This document shows, in pieces, positions 41,491 through 50,415 of a DNA stretch of 64,000 nucleotides. Made by a program: the position numbers and the translations under genes. Within the stretch, counting starts at the first letter, position 1; each line of letters begins with the position of its first letter. The stretch spans positions 1,364,001-1,428,000 of the forward strand of contig NZ_JBCNKR010000006.1 in NCBI RefSeq assembly GCF_039595935.1. Reading direction: 5' to 3'. Source of the stretch: Flavobacterium sp. Lineage in GTDB: Bacteria > Bacteroidota > Bacteroidia > Flavobacteriales > Flavobacteriaceae. The notes below the pieces were generated by a model. That model had not been told where the DNA came from, made no database searches, and was given only the letters and a program-made list of their open reading frames with translations.

Positions 41491-42972
41491 TTAACTGTAT
41501 TGATTTATAAACTGCTGCACAACAGCATCGGTATTTTCATGACGTTTCTCTTTCTCCAAAACTGTCGGCGGAGCGCTTCTTTCCAAACAATCTTTTACGG
41601 CACAAGTTTCACAAGTTACACCAACAATTCGTTTCACCAAAGGTTTTCCGTCAATGAATTTGAATTTCTTTTTCATTGTTGGATTAATTAAAATTCCAAC
41701 AGATATACTTCTAATATAATTTTCTGCAAAAGGATCTTTTGTAGCCGATGAAAAAACCAAATATTCGTTCCCACTATTGGCGTAGCTCGAAATTTGAGCA
41801 TCAAAAAAATGAGATTTATTTTGTTTAATAGCTTCGTCGATTGTTTTTACCGAAACCCATCTTCTGCAATAATGTTCGTTCGTTTCGTTGGCGTGCGGTT
41901 CCTGCTGATGCGTAATGTGTAATTCTTTATTTATCTGATAAAAATCAGAACCGATTTTGTGCGACAATCTTAAAAAGAATAAATTTTTCAGCTGAAAATC
42001 TTTTGGTAATAAATTAGTCAATCGCTGATAAAATGATTCAGGCGAAACTTCAAAACTTTCAATTAACTGAACAAATTCCTCCGGTTTCGGATTTTCATTT
42101 TCTAAAAATAAATTGATTTTATCAACCACTAATTTTCTCGGCAATAACAAAGCGCCCGCAAAATAAGAAGCGTAAAAATTATGTAAAACCTGATCGAAAT
42201 TTTCAAACTTAATCCAGCTGAAAGTCAGCAAACGATCGGATATTTTTAAATAATTATAAGCAATTTCTTTGGCTAAAATAAAAGCTTTTTGCGGAGCATC
42301 GAGTTCTGTAGAAAGCAATAAAGTCTTGCTTTTCGGAACATAAATCGAACGCAAATCATCTAAAGCTTCCTGATCTGTAAAAGCAATTTCTTCAATTTTA
42401 TATTCGTATTCTTCTTTTAGAATATCTTCTAATTCTTCAATACTAATTTTAGAATCCAGATTAATCTGAAATGACTTCGAAAACGAAATTACTTTTTCTT
42501 CTAAATCTTCAAAATAATTGCTGTGCGCTTCCTGATACGAACGCAAAGCCGCCAAAAAGAAACTTTCTCGGCTTAAATTATAATGCTGTGCAATTTCTAT
42601 TATTGTACTAATAAACGCATTGACTTTGGCTGGAGCATTGGCAATAATATCAATTAAATCCGCTTCCTGAATCCCGAAAAGCTCTAACGGAATCTCTTTT
42701 AAAATTCCGGATTTCAGGATTTCGCCAATCGGAGCGAGGTTGTTATCGAGTTTTAAGGACACCATTTGGTCGTAAGTCACGTCCAGATGCTTGCATAAAA
42801 GCAAAATTTTATCCGCTTTGGGGTATTTTTTTCCTTTTTCAATCTCGTTTAAATACGATTTTGAAAGATTAGTCAGTTTGGCCAAACCAAAAAGAGACAA
42901 GCTTTTTTGCGTACGAACTTGTTTCATTTTTAGCCCAAAAATCAGCTTTATATAGTCTTTTTCAATATCCAT
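41491..42972 (-). CDS. RamB/ScfR-type regulator (XRE HTH, ImmA/IrrE-like domain, C-terminal cysteine motif)
   Basis: The 493-aa protein has an XRE helix-turn-helix at about residues 10-65 (GLAKLTNLSKSYLNEIEKGK), a central domain related to ImmA/IrrE peptidases at about 170-300, and a C-terminal domain with CETCAVKDCLERSAPP. This is the layout of short-chain-fatty-acid regulators such as RamB, which controls acetate and glyoxylate genes in actinobacteria. The zinc motif HExxH is degenerate here (LAKEIAYNYL), so peptidase activity is unlikely. It is divergent from aceB and aceA, which it probably regulates; that is inferred from position and family. Confidence 0.85.
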   Translation of the reverse strand: MDIEKDYIKLIFGLKMKQVRTQKSLSLFGLAKLTNLSKSYLNEIEKGKKYPKADKILLLCKHLDVTYDQMVSLKLDNNLAPIGEILKSGILKEIPLELFGIQEADLIDIIANAPAKVNAFISTIIEIAQHYNLSRESFFLAALRSYQEAHSNYFEDLEEKVISFSKSFQINLDSKISIEELEDILKEEYEYKIEEIAFTDQEALDDLRSIYVPKSKTLLLSTELDAPQKAFILAKEIAYNYLKISDRLLTFSWIKFENFDQVLHNFYASYFAGALLLPRKLVVDKINLFLENENPKPEEFVQLIESFEVSPESFYQRLTNLLPKDFQLKNLFFLRLSHKIGSDFYQINKELHITHQQEPHANETNEHYCRRWVSVKTIDEAIKQNKSHFFDAQISSYANSGNEYLVFSSATKDPFAENYIRSISVGILINPTMKKKFKFIDGKPLVKRIVGVTCETCAVKDCLERSAPPTVLEKEKRHENTDAVVQQFINQYS

Positions 42973-43026
42973 AATCCAAATGTAAGTAATCTAAAAATAA
43001 TCGCCAAAAAAATATTTTTAAAATTT

Positions 43027-43040
43027 AGCGAACGTTCGCT
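43027..43040. promoter_or_regulatory. candidate operator AGCGAACGTTCGCT
   Basis: A perfect 14-base palindrome in the 208-base region between the RamB-like gene and aceB, 54 bases upstream of the regulator start and 140 before aceB. It is GC-rich in an AT-rich region, which makes it stand out as a probable binding site. Confidence 0.6.
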
Positions 43041-43180
43041 TGTTTTGTAAAAAACTTTTTTATAACATTGTATCGTTGAAACTTATTAATTATGAATTAG
43101 TTATGATTGATGTGTTTTTAACGAAATGAAAATGATAACAGAAAATCTGTTTTGTAAATAAAAAATTAAAATCTGCAGCT

Positions 43181-44782
43181 ATGAAAAACCAATTAGAAAT
43201 CACTGAAATGGCTATAGAATTCCTGGCCGACAAAAAGCTTGCTTATCCAAAAATCTGGACAGAAGAAGCCACTGCGTTTATTATCGAATTGCATAAAAAA
43301 TTCGAATCGCAAAGAAAATTACTGCTTTTACAAAGAGAACAGAAACAAGTCACTTTTGATCAGGGAATTATGCCGGTTTTTATTCCAGAAACCAAAAGCA
43401 TCAGAGAAGGTAATTGGACAGTTGGAGAAATTCCGAAAGATTTATTAGACCGAAGAGTAGAAATTACTGGGCCAGTAGATCGCAAAATGATTATCAACGC
43501 GTTAAATTCTGGAGCAAAAACTTTTATGGCCGATTTTGAAGACAGCACTTCGCCAACCTGGCAAAACCTGATGGACGGACAAATGAATTTGATTGATGCC
43601 GTTAATAAAACCATCACGTTTACGGATTTGGTGAAGCAGAAATCCTATCATTTGAACGAAAAAATCGCAACGCTGATTGTGCGTCCGAGAGGTTTGCATC
43701 TTCCTGAAAAACATGTTTTAATTGAAGGAAATGAAGTTTCGGGTTCTTTGGTAGATTTTGGATTATATGTTTTTCATAATCATAAAAGACTTTTGGAAAA
43801 CAATTCCGGGCCGTATTTCTACATTCCGAAATTGGAACATTATCTGGAAGCAAGATGGTGGAATACTGTAATTGATTTTACAGAAGATTATCTAAATCTG
43901 AAACGAGGAACCATAAAAGTGACTGTTTTAATTGAAACCATAACAGCAAGTTTTCAGCTGGATGAAATCATTTATGAATTGAAAGAACATATCGTGGGCT
44001 TGAACTGCGGACGTTGGGATTATATTTTCTCTTACATTAAAAAGTTTAGAAAAAATCCAAAATTCATTGTTCCGGATCGCGATCAGGTAAATATGACTTC
44101 GCCTTTTATGAATGCGTATTCAAATCTGGTAATTCAGAGATGTCATAAAAGAGGAATTCATGCGATTGGCGGAATGGCAGCTCAAATTCCGATTAAGAAT
44201 AATGAAGAAGCTAATGCCATCGCTTTCGCGAAAGTGAAAACCGATAAAGAGCGTGAAGTTCGAAATGGTCACGACGGAACCTGGGTAGCGCATCCGGATT
44301 TAGTAGCAATAGCAAAAGAGATTTTTGATAAAGGAATGCCAACGCCAAATCAAATTCATATTAAAAGAGAACATCGAAGAATCACAGAAGCCGATTTGAT
44401 TGAACCGCCAATTGGTTTAATCACAGAAAACGGTGTTCGAAAAAACATCAATGTAGCGGTTTTATATCTGGCTTCATGGTTGAACGGACAAGGCGCAGCA
44501 GCGCTTCATAATTTGATGGAAGATGCTGCAACTGCCGAAATTTCAAGATCGCAATTGTGGCAATGGCTTCAGAATAAAGTGGTTTTGGATAATGGACGAA
44601 AATTAGATTTGGCGTATTATCATGAATTGGCTTTAGATGAATTCAGAAAAATCAAGGAAGAATTAGGAGAAGAAAATCATGAAAAACAGCAGTTTCCATT
44701 AGCCGAAAAATTGCTGGAAAGATTGGTTGTAAATCTGCATTTTGTGGATTTCTTAACGATTCCTTGCTATAAATATTTATAA
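43181..44782 (+). CDS. aceB: malate synthase A
   Basis: The 533-aa enzyme condenses glyoxylate with acetyl-CoA to malate in the glyoxylate shunt. Marks are the central TFMADFEDSTSPTWQNLMDG, LIVRPRGLHLPEKH, the magnesium/glyoxylate region VLIETITASFQLDEI and GLNCGRWDYIFSYIKKF, and the catalytic-region HDGTWVAHPDLV. Length fits type A. aceA follows 200 bases later in the same direction, so acetate and fatty-acid carbon can be assimilated. Confidence 0.96.
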   Translation: MKNQLEITEMAIEFLADKKLAYPKIWTEEATAFIIELHKKFESQRKLLLLQREQKQVTFDQGIMPVFIPETKSIREGNWTVGEIPKDLLDRRVEITGPVDRKMIINALNSGAKTFMADFEDSTSPTWQNLMDGQMNLIDAVNKTITFTDLVKQKSYHLNEKIATLIVRPRGLHLPEKHVLIEGNEVSGSLVDFGLYVFHNHKRLLENNSGPYFYIPKLEHYLEARWWNTVIDFTEDYLNLKRGTIKVTVLIETITASFQLDEIIYELKEHIVGLNCGRWDYIFSYIKKFRKNPKFIVPDRDQVNMTSPFMNAYSNLVIQRCHKRGIHAIGGMAAQIPIKNNEEANAIAFAKVKTDKEREVRNGHDGTWVAHPDLVAIAKEIFDKGMPTPNQIHIKREHRRITEADLIEPPIGLITENGVRKNINVAVLYLASWLNGQGAAALHNLMEDAATAEISRSQLWQWLQNKVVLDNGRKLDLAYYHELALDEFRKIKEELGEENHEKQQFPLAEKLLERLVVNLHFVDFLTIPCYKYL

Positions 44783-44791
44783 GAAAAAAAA

Positions 44792-44858
44792 ATCTGCTTG
44801 ATCTGCTAAATCTTCGGGCGAATAATTTTTTCACGCAGATTTAGCAGATCAGGCAGAT
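44792..44858. repeat. palindrome between aceB and aceA
   Basis: The arms (44792-44812 and 44837-44858) share ATCTGCTTGATCTGCTAAAT-type words, nearly fully complementary. They resemble the GCAGATTT palindromes at 32,140-32,221. It may separate or attenuate transcription from aceB into aceA. Confidence 0.75.
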
Positions 44859-44983
44859 AAAATGAGAACGAAAAGATTTACGCAGATCTTCTTAAAACTA
44901 TTTAAGTCCGGTTAAAACTGATAACTGAGACTGAAAACTATAAACTATAAACTTTACTAACCACTTTAACTTAAACTATACTT

Positions 44984-46264
44984 ATGAAAACAACAGAAGA
45001 CAGAATTCAGGAATTGATTAACGATTGGATTACGAACCCGAGATGGAAAGGTGTTGAACGTCCTTACACTGCGAGTGAAGTAGTAACACTTCAAGGGTCT
45101 TATAAAATTGAGCATTCTATTGCCAAAATGGGTGCGGAGAAATTATGGAGAAAGTTAAAAAGTCAGGATTATGTTGCGGGTTTGGGGGCGTTGACTGGAA
45201 ATCAGGCGATTCAGGAAGTCGATGCAGGTTTAGAAGCAATTTATTTAAGCGGATGGCAGGTTGCTGCTGATGCAAATCTGGCAGGAGAAATGTATCCTGA
45301 CCAATCGCTTTATCCTGTAAACAGCGTTCCGATGGTGGTAAAAAAGATAAACAACGCTTTATTGCGTGCTGATCAGATTCAGACTGTAAATAAAATTGAA
45401 GATAAAAAAGATTATTTAGTTCCGATTGTGGCTGACGCCGAAGCTGGTTTTGGCGGAAACCTAAATGCTTTCGAATTAATGAAATCTATGATTGAAGCCG
45501 GAGCTTCTGGAGTTCATTTTGAAGATCAGTTAAGTTCTGCTAAAAAATGCGGGCACTTGGGCGGAAAAGTTTTGGTTCCGACTCAGGAAGCGATCAACAA
45601 ATTAATTGCAGCGCGTTTGGCTTCAGATGTTATGGGGGTTTCAACTTTAATTGTTGCGAGAACAGATGCCGATGCTGCTAATTTGCTAACAAGCGATGCC
45701 GACCCAAGAGATAGAAAATTTTTGACTGGAGAAAAAACGACAGAAGGTTTCTTTTATGTAAAAAACGGAATCGAGCAGGGAATTGCGAGAGGTTTGAGCT
45801 ACGCACCATACGCCGATTTAATCTGGATGGAAACCAGCAATCCCGATTTAGATTATGCGAGAAAGTTTGCAAAAGCAATGAAAAAAGAATTTCCAGACAA
45901 AATGTTGGCATATAATTGTTCGCCATCTTTTAATTGGGCAGCAAAATTATCAGTTGCCGAAATGGAAACGTTTAGAGAAGATTTGGCCGAAATGGGATAT
46001 AGTTTTCAATTCATTACTTTAGCAGGTTTCCATGCTTTGAATACAAGTATGTTTGAATTGTCTAAAGCCTACAAAGAGCGCGGAATGGCAGGTTATTCTG
46101 AATTGCAGGAACGTGAATTTGCTTTACAGAAAAACGGATTCAGAGCTGTAAAACATCAAGCTTTTGTGGGAACTTCTTATTTCGATGCTGTACAAAATAC
46201 GGTAATGCTAGGAAAATCAGCAATAACGGCAATGGAACATTCTACAGAGGTTGAGCAATTTTAA
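44984..46264 (+). CDS. aceA: isocitrate lyase
   Basis: The 426-aa enzyme cleaves isocitrate to succinate and glyoxylate. The catalytic cysteine is in [20 protein letters not shown], the ICL signature. Marks before it are [20 protein letters not shown] and [16 protein letters not shown]. Further on are [11 protein letters not shown] and [13 protein letters not shown]. Length and motifs match bacterial AceA. It is paired with aceB upstream. Confidence 0.96.
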   Translation: MKTTEDRIQELINDWITNPRWKGVERPYTASEVVTLQGSYKIEHSIAKMGAEKLWRKLKSQDYVAGLGALTGNQAIQEVDAGLEAIYLSGWQVAADANLAGEMYPDQSLYPVNSVPMVVKKINNALLRADQIQTVNKIEDKKDYLVPIVADAEAGFGGNLNAFELMKSMIEAGASGVHFEDQLSSAKKCGHLGGKVLVPTQEAINKLIAARLASDVMGVSTLIVARTDADAANLLTSDADPRDRKFLTGEKTTEGFFYVKNGIEQGIARGLSYAPYADLIWMETSNPDLDYARKFAKAMKKEFPDKMLAYNCSPSFNWAAKLSVAEMETFREDLAEMGYSFQFITLAGFHALNTSMFELSKAYKERGMAGYSELQEREFALQKNGFRAVKHQAFVGTSYFDAVQNTVMLGKSAITAMEHSTEVEQF

Positions 46265-46276
46265 TTCTTTTTTTTA

Positions 46277-46368
46277 CCATTAAGATATTAAGAAAGTTAA
46301 GCTTTATATTCTTAAAAAAATAAGAAAGATTAAGTCTAGCTTAATGAATCTTAATGTCTTAATGGTTT
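46277..46368. terminator. inverted repeat between aceA and the Crp/Fnr gene
   Basis: ACCATTAAGATATTAAG and CTTAATGTCTTAATGGT pair with a mismatch over a long AT-rich loop. It separates convergent genes, and is a plausible but weak terminator. Confidence 0.5.
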
Positions 46369-46372
46369 AATT

Positions 46373-46948
46373 TTACTTTTTCAAAAGTCTTGCTTTCATT
46401 TTGCTGAAGAATTCTGGTGTTACACCAATGAAAGAAGCGATTTGTTTTTGAGGAACTTTGTGTACCAATGTTCCGTATTTTTTAGTGAATTTTTCGAAAC
46501 GTTCTTCGGCAGGCAAGCTTAAATTGTCCATTAATCTTTGTTGATTAGCGACTAAAGAATTTTCAATTAGAATTCTAAAAAAGCGCTCCAGCTTCGGAAT
46601 TTCAAGATACAATTGCTCTTGATTTTCTTTAGATAAAGAAACGACTTCTGCTTCTTCTAAAACTTCAATAAAAAGCTGTCCTGGTTTTTGCGAAAAATAA
46701 CTGTACATATCGCTCATCCACCAGCCTTCGCAAGCAAAAGAAAGAACGTGTTCAACAATATTATCGTTGATATTGAAACTTCTTAAAATGCCTGAATTTA
46801 CAAAATAGGAGTGTTTGCAAACTTCGCCAGCGTTTAATAAAAGCGTTTTGGCTTTATAAGTGTTTGTTTCTAATTTAGATAAAAAAAGTTCTTGTTCTTC
46901 TGGAGTGAGAGAAACGTGTTTAGCAATGTTTTCTAATATTAATGCCAT
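46373..46948 (-). CDS. Crp/Fnr-family transcriptional regulator
   Basis: The 191-aa protein has a cyclic-nucleotide-binding-like beta-roll (KAKTLLLNAGEVCKHSYFVNSG, VEHVLSFACEGWW) and a short C-terminal helix-turn-helix (VPQKQIASFIGVTPEFFSKMK). No cysteine cluster for iron-sulfur sensing is seen. The ligand is unknown. Its start overlaps the stop of the DUF6370 gene by one base, so it is the last gene of a compact four-gene operon. Confidence 0.87.
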   Translation of the reverse strand: MALILENIAKHVSLTPEEQELFLSKLETNTYKAKTLLLNAGEVCKHSYFVNSGILRSFNINDNIVEHVLSFACEGWWMSDMYSYFSQKPGQLFIEVLEEAEVVSLSKENQEQLYLEIPKLERFFRILIENSLVANQQRLMDNLSLPAEERFEKFTKKYGTLVHKVPQKQIASFIGVTPEFFSKMKARLLKK

Positions 46949-47268
46949 TATTTTTTATCGTCAATTAAAGTGAATGAAGTAGCGATAAATCGGTTTCCTT
47001 TGATTTCTCCCGTAACAGAAGCTTTTCTGATGGCGTTGCAAAATCCATCTTTAGCATGAGCGTCGCCGTGTTCGTCAATTTTTGTTCCATCAACAAAATA
47101 GGATTTTCCATCAATACGAACGGCTAAATCACAACTTTCACCTTTCAGACCGAATTGGCATTCTCCACATGAAGCTTCAACGATGGTTGGATTGTTAAAT
47201 TTCTTTTTGCTTTGCGCTTGTACTGCAATTCCAATAAAAAGGAATGTTGCTAATAATATATTTTTCAT
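46948..47268 (-). CDS. DUF6370-like secreted protein
   Basis: The 106-aa product has a signal peptide (KNILLATFLFIGIAVQAQ), then a cysteine-bearing core: VEASCGECQFGLKGESCDLA, a GKSYFVDGTKIDEHGDAHAK segment, and FCNAIRKASVTGEIKG. It resembles the DUF6370 family as I recall it; function unknown. Four cysteines and two histidines could bind a metal. It lies 2 bases after purT and overlaps the next gene by one base. Confidence 0.7.
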   Translation of the reverse strand: MKNILLATFLFIGIAVQAQSKKKFNNPTIVEASCGECQFGLKGESCDLAVRIDGKSYFVDGTKIDEHGDAHAKDGFCNAIRKASVTGEIKGNRFIATSFTLIDDKK

Positions 47269-47270
47269 AG

Positions 47271-48431
47271 TTAAGAATTTACAGTTATTAATTTTGCCGT
47301 TTCTTTGGCGCGCTCTGTTACTTCTTTAATTGGCGTTGAAAGTGTATCGTGACTTAAAACAACTCCCATTCTTCGGTAAGGTCTGGAAGTTGGTTTTCCG
47401 AAAATTCTGAAATCAGTTTTTGGTAAAGCAGCTACTTTTTCAATTCCGGTAAAAGTTGGATTTGTAGAATCTTCTGATGCTAAAATTACGGCACTTGCCC
47501 CAGCTTTTTCTAAAGTGATTTCGAAAATTGGAAGACTTAAAATGGCTCTTAAATGCAATTCAAATTCGTTGAAATTTTGTGTTCCGGCCAAAGTTACCAT
47601 TCCGGTATCATGCGGACGCGGAGAAAGTTCAGAGAAATAAACGCCTTCTTTAGTCAGGAAAAATTCAACACCAAAAAGTCCCGCGCCTCCAAGAGCTTCT
47701 GTAATTTTTTCGGCCATATCTTGAGCTTCGTATAAGTCTTTTTCAGAAACTAAAGCCGGCTGCCAGCTTTCCTGATAATCGCCACGTTCTTGTCTGTGTC
47801 CAATTGGAGCGCAAAACAAAGTTGGATTATTATTTTGAGTAATCGTCAAAAGTGTAATTTCAGAATGAAAATCTACAAAGGCTTCTACAATTACTTCGAT
47901 TACATCACCACGCGAACCTGCAACGCCATATTGCCATGCTTTTTCTATATCACTTTCTGTTTTGATTGTTGATTGTCCTTTTCCTGATGAAGACATCAAA
48001 GGTTTTACAACGCATGGAATTCCAACTTCCTGAACGGCTTTTTGAAGTTCTTCGGCTGAGGTTGCGTATTGATATTTTGCCGTTTTTAAACCTAATTCTT
48101 TCGAAGCTAAATCACGGATTGCTTTACGATTCATGGTAAAGTTTGCCGCTTTCGCTGAAGGAACAACGGTGATTCCTTGTTTTTCGTAATCGTAAAAACG
48201 TTCGGTGCGAATGGCTTCTATTTCGGGAACGATAAAGTCAGGTTTATGTTTGGCTACGATTCGGTCAAGCGCTTCGCCGTCGAGCATATTAATGACTTCA
48301 AAACCGTGTGCGACTTGCATAGCTGGTGCATTTTCGTAACTGTCAACTGCAATTATGGTTTGTCCGATTCGTTGTGCGGCAATGACAAATTCTTTGCCTA
48401 ATTCGCCTGAACCTAGGAGTAGTATTTTCAT
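47271..48431 (-). CDS. purT: formate-dependent phosphoribosylglycinamide formyltransferase (GAR transformylase 2)
   Basis: The 386-aa ATP-grasp enzyme makes formyl-GAR from formate and ATP in purine synthesis. Marks are [20 protein letters not shown] at the N-terminus, [19 protein letters not shown], the glycine-rich loop [33 protein letters not shown] and DTGMVTL. Length fits PurT. Its ATG overlaps the end of the membrane-protein gene upstream by four bases (ATGA). Confidence 0.95.
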   Translation of the reverse strand: MKILLLGSGELGKEFVIAAQRIGQTIIAVDSYENAPAMQVAHGFEVINMLDGEALDRIVAKHKPDFIVPEIEAIRTERFYDYEKQGITVVPSAKAANFTMNRKAIRDLASKELGLKTAKYQYATSAEELQKAVQEVGIPCVVKPLMSSSGKGQSTIKTESDIEKAWQYGVAGSRGDVIEVIVEAFVDFHSEITLLTITQNNNPTLFCAPIGHRQERGDYQESWQPALVSEKDLYEAQDMAEKITEALGGAGLFGVEFFLTKEGVYFSELSPRPHDTGMVTLAGTQNFNEFELHLRAILSLPIFEITLEKAGASAVILASEDSTNPTFTGIEKVAALPKTDFRIFGKPTSRPYRRMGVVLSHDTLSTPIKEVTERAKETAKLITVNS

Positions 48432-48916
48432 TTTGTTTGATTTAAAGTTTGGGTGTTTTGACTCACTTTTACAATTATTAAACTGCTTATGAAAGTTAGA
48501 ATCATTAATACGAATGACAGAAATAAAATCATTAGTATTGAAAACAAAACTACATATGGAATTTGTGATTTTAATACAACAGATAGTCCATTAATAAATA
48601 ATCCAATTATGTAAATTGTAAAAAGTGATAGTATGAATTTAGAACTTACTCCAAAAGAAAATTGAGAGCAAGCTTGAAAATAAGTTATTTGATTTAATGA
48701 ATAGCTTAATTTTTTAGAGGTATTCCAAAAGAGGAAAACAATAAAAAATGGAAAAATGATTCCCCAAAATATTGGATTCCAAAAAAAGCCAAAATCACAT
48801 ATTTGTATACATAAGTCGATGAAAAGGCTTTTTGAAAAAATTAATAATGGAAAAAAAGCACACACAAAAAGTCCAGCAATGACTGCGTGTTTTTGTATGT
48901 TGCTTTTTGATTCCAT
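48428..48916 (-). CDS. small polytopic membrane protein of unknown function
   Basis: I do not recognise this 162-aa protein. It has about four hydrophobic segments ([69 protein letters not shown]) and short polar loops. It is the first gene of an operon with purT, DUF6370 and the Crp/Fnr gene, overlapping purT by four bases. Confidence 0.65.
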   Translation of the reverse strand: MESKSNIQKHAVIAGLFVCAFFPLLIFSKSLFIDLCIQICDFGFFWNPIFWGIIFPFFIVFLFWNTSKKLSYSLNQITYFQACSQFSFGVSSKFILSLFTIYIIGLFINGLSVVLKSQIPYVVLFSILMILFLSFVLMILTFISSLIIVKVSQNTQTLNQTK

Positions 48917-49023
48917 TTAAAATTATTTTGAGAGTAAAGATAAATAAAATGAAATTTATTCTCACGCTGATTTTGGAGATTCGGCGGATTTTAGTTTGAT
49001 TATTGTATTAATTAACCACACAG

Positions 49024-49121
49024 TTTGTCATTCCGAGGAACGAGGAATCTCCGCAAGTAGCTCGACAAAGATTGGCTTATTGGAACGGAGTTACTCGCGG
49101 AGATTCCTCGTTCCTCGGAAT
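49024..49121. repeat. REP-like palindrome interrupted by IS copy 2
   Basis: TTTGTCATTCCGAGGAACGA at the left pairs with TCGTTCCTCGGAAT at the right, and the inner GGAATCTCCGC / GCGGAGATTCC also pair. The right arm continues as GGAATGACAAG on the far side of the IS (50,163). Removing the IS and one GGAAT restores a complete palindrome. Confidence 0.9.
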
Positions 49122-50162
49122 TGTAAAAGTCACTTATTTCGGTAACGGATTTATCATTTCGATTGGCTTTTTTCCATCAATTCCCTGATGTGGCCTTTCG
49201 TGATTATAGTAATATAAATATTGTAATAATTCTTCTTTTAGTTCTTCCAAAGAATCAAAATCAGTTTCTCTGAGCAGATCATCTTCAAGAGTTCGCCAGA
49301 AGCGTTCGACCTTCCCGTTTGTCTGTGGTCTATAAGGTTTTGTATGTCTGTGAACAATTCCCAATTCCATAAGCATTCTCTCAAAAGGATGGTTATATTT
49401 CTGCTGGCTGGTTTTGATTCCAAATTCAGGTCCATTGTCAGATAAAATCTCTTCAAATTTTATCTCATAATGATCGCTTAAGATGTTTAAGCATTTTAAT
49501 GACGCAAACATAACCGTTAAACTAGTGATGTCTGGGATTAATTCTGCCCAGGCAATCCGGCTGTAGTCGTCAATTATACATACTAAGTACAATTTTCGAT
49601 TTTCTCCTTTTATGATGCTTTTGCTTAAGTGATGACAATCAATATGACCAAGCTGTCCCATTCTTTCCTTGATTATTTTTTGATGATTCTTTTTAATCTT
49701 CGGAGTTAACCTGTTTATTTTATTACGCTTTAAAATATTATAAACTCCTGAATATGAAGGTGTGTTTTTTCCTAATTTTGGCTTTAAGATACTAACAATT
49801 TCATATTTGTTGTTTCCTTTTTCCCTTAATTCAATTACTTTTCGTTCTATAAATGGCAGAGGACGTCTTGTCTTGTATTTTGGACCACGCTTCTGAGGAA
49901 GCAGATCCAAAGACTTACCGCTCTGCTTATAACGGTTATAATACTTTAAGAAGCTTTTTCTGCAGGTGTCATTTGCCTTGTAAAAATCCATCGCCTTTTT
50001 ATGCAACGGATGAGTCTTGTTTTTTACTTGCTCATATTCTTTTATTAAAAAACGATACTTCTCTAAATAGTTTCTCTCTAATGTTGAATCCTGACTGTTA
50101 TTTCTCATCGCAACAAAATTTATTAAAGGTAAATTTTGTTACCGAAATATCTAACCTTTACA
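49122..50162 (-). mobile_element. IS481-family insertion sequence, copy 2
   Basis: A 1,041-bp element matching copy 1 except for one base that I found. It is flanked by a 5-base target duplication GGAAT (49117-49121 and 50163-50167), so this insertion is intact. It is in the same orientation as copy 1 and 14,577 bp from it. It disrupts the right arm of a REP-like palindrome. Confidence 0.96.
49134..50108 (-). CDS. IS481-family transposase, copy 2
   Basis: The 324-aa protein is identical to the copy 1 transposase, with the same HTH region and DDE residues (GHIDCHH, EILSDNGPEFG, GKVERFWRTLEDD). The gene is intact, and with a clean target duplication this copy looks recently inserted. Confidence 0.95.
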   Translation of the reverse strand: MRNNSQDSTLERNYLEKYRFLIKEYEQVKNKTHPLHKKAMDFYKANDTCRKSFLKYYNRYKQSGKSLDLLPQKRGPKYKTRRPLPFIERKVIELREKGNNKYEIVSILKPKLGKNTPSYSGVYNILKRNKINRLTPKIKKNHQKIIKERMGQLGHIDCHHLSKSIIKGENRKLYLVCIIDDYSRIAWAELIPDITSLTVMFASLKCLNILSDHYEIKFEEILSDNGPEFGIKTSQQKYNHPFERMLMELGIVHRHTKPYRPQTNGKVERFWRTLEDDLLRETDFDSLEELKEELLQYLYYYNHERPHQGIDGKKPIEMINPLPK

Positions 50163-50224
50163 GGAATGACAAGATTGTGGGAGTATGAAATGAAATTGTA
50201 AACGTAAAAGTTCTTATAAAATCG

Positions 50225-50325
50225 TTTGCGTGAGGGATAGAAGTGGAAAGCCTACAGCCGTGAGTAACGAACAGGCGAGGACTTGTAGCGGATAGCCCGA
50301 CCCGGAGGGACACGCCCAAAATAAA
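50225..50325. repeat. GCGTGAGGGAT structured element, full copy
   Basis: The element starts TTTGCGTGAGGGATAG and ends GGGACACGCCCAAAATA. GCGTG (50228-50232) pairs with CACGC (50311-50315). Inside, CTACA (50252-50256) pairs with TGTAG (50284-50288) and GCC (50257-50259) with GGC (50274-50276). The layout suggests a folded RNA or a palindromic mobile repeat. A shortened copy lies at 53,757. Confidence 0.65.
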
Positions 50326-50326
50326 A

Positions 50327-50364
50327 AAGTTCACAAAGATTGGTTTAAAATCTTTGCGAACCTT
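50327..50364. terminator. hairpin downstream of the U32 gene
   Basis: AAGTTCACAAAGATT and AATCTTTGCGAACCTT pair with two mismatches. It lies about 50 bases beyond the U32 stop at 50,416, with an A-rich left flank that is a T run on the minus strand. Confidence 0.5.
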
Positions 50365-50415
50365 GCGTATTCCTTTGCGCTCTTTGCGGTAAAAAAATGT
50401 TGCGGTTAAATAATA

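Noticed and set aside
34545..50162. The two IS copies and the DNA between them as a composite transposon
   Set aside because: The outer flanks (ATCTC at 34,540-34,544 and GGAAT at 50,163-50,167) do not match, the middle holds core metabolic genes, and each IS sits in its own palindrome. Independent insertions explain the layout better.
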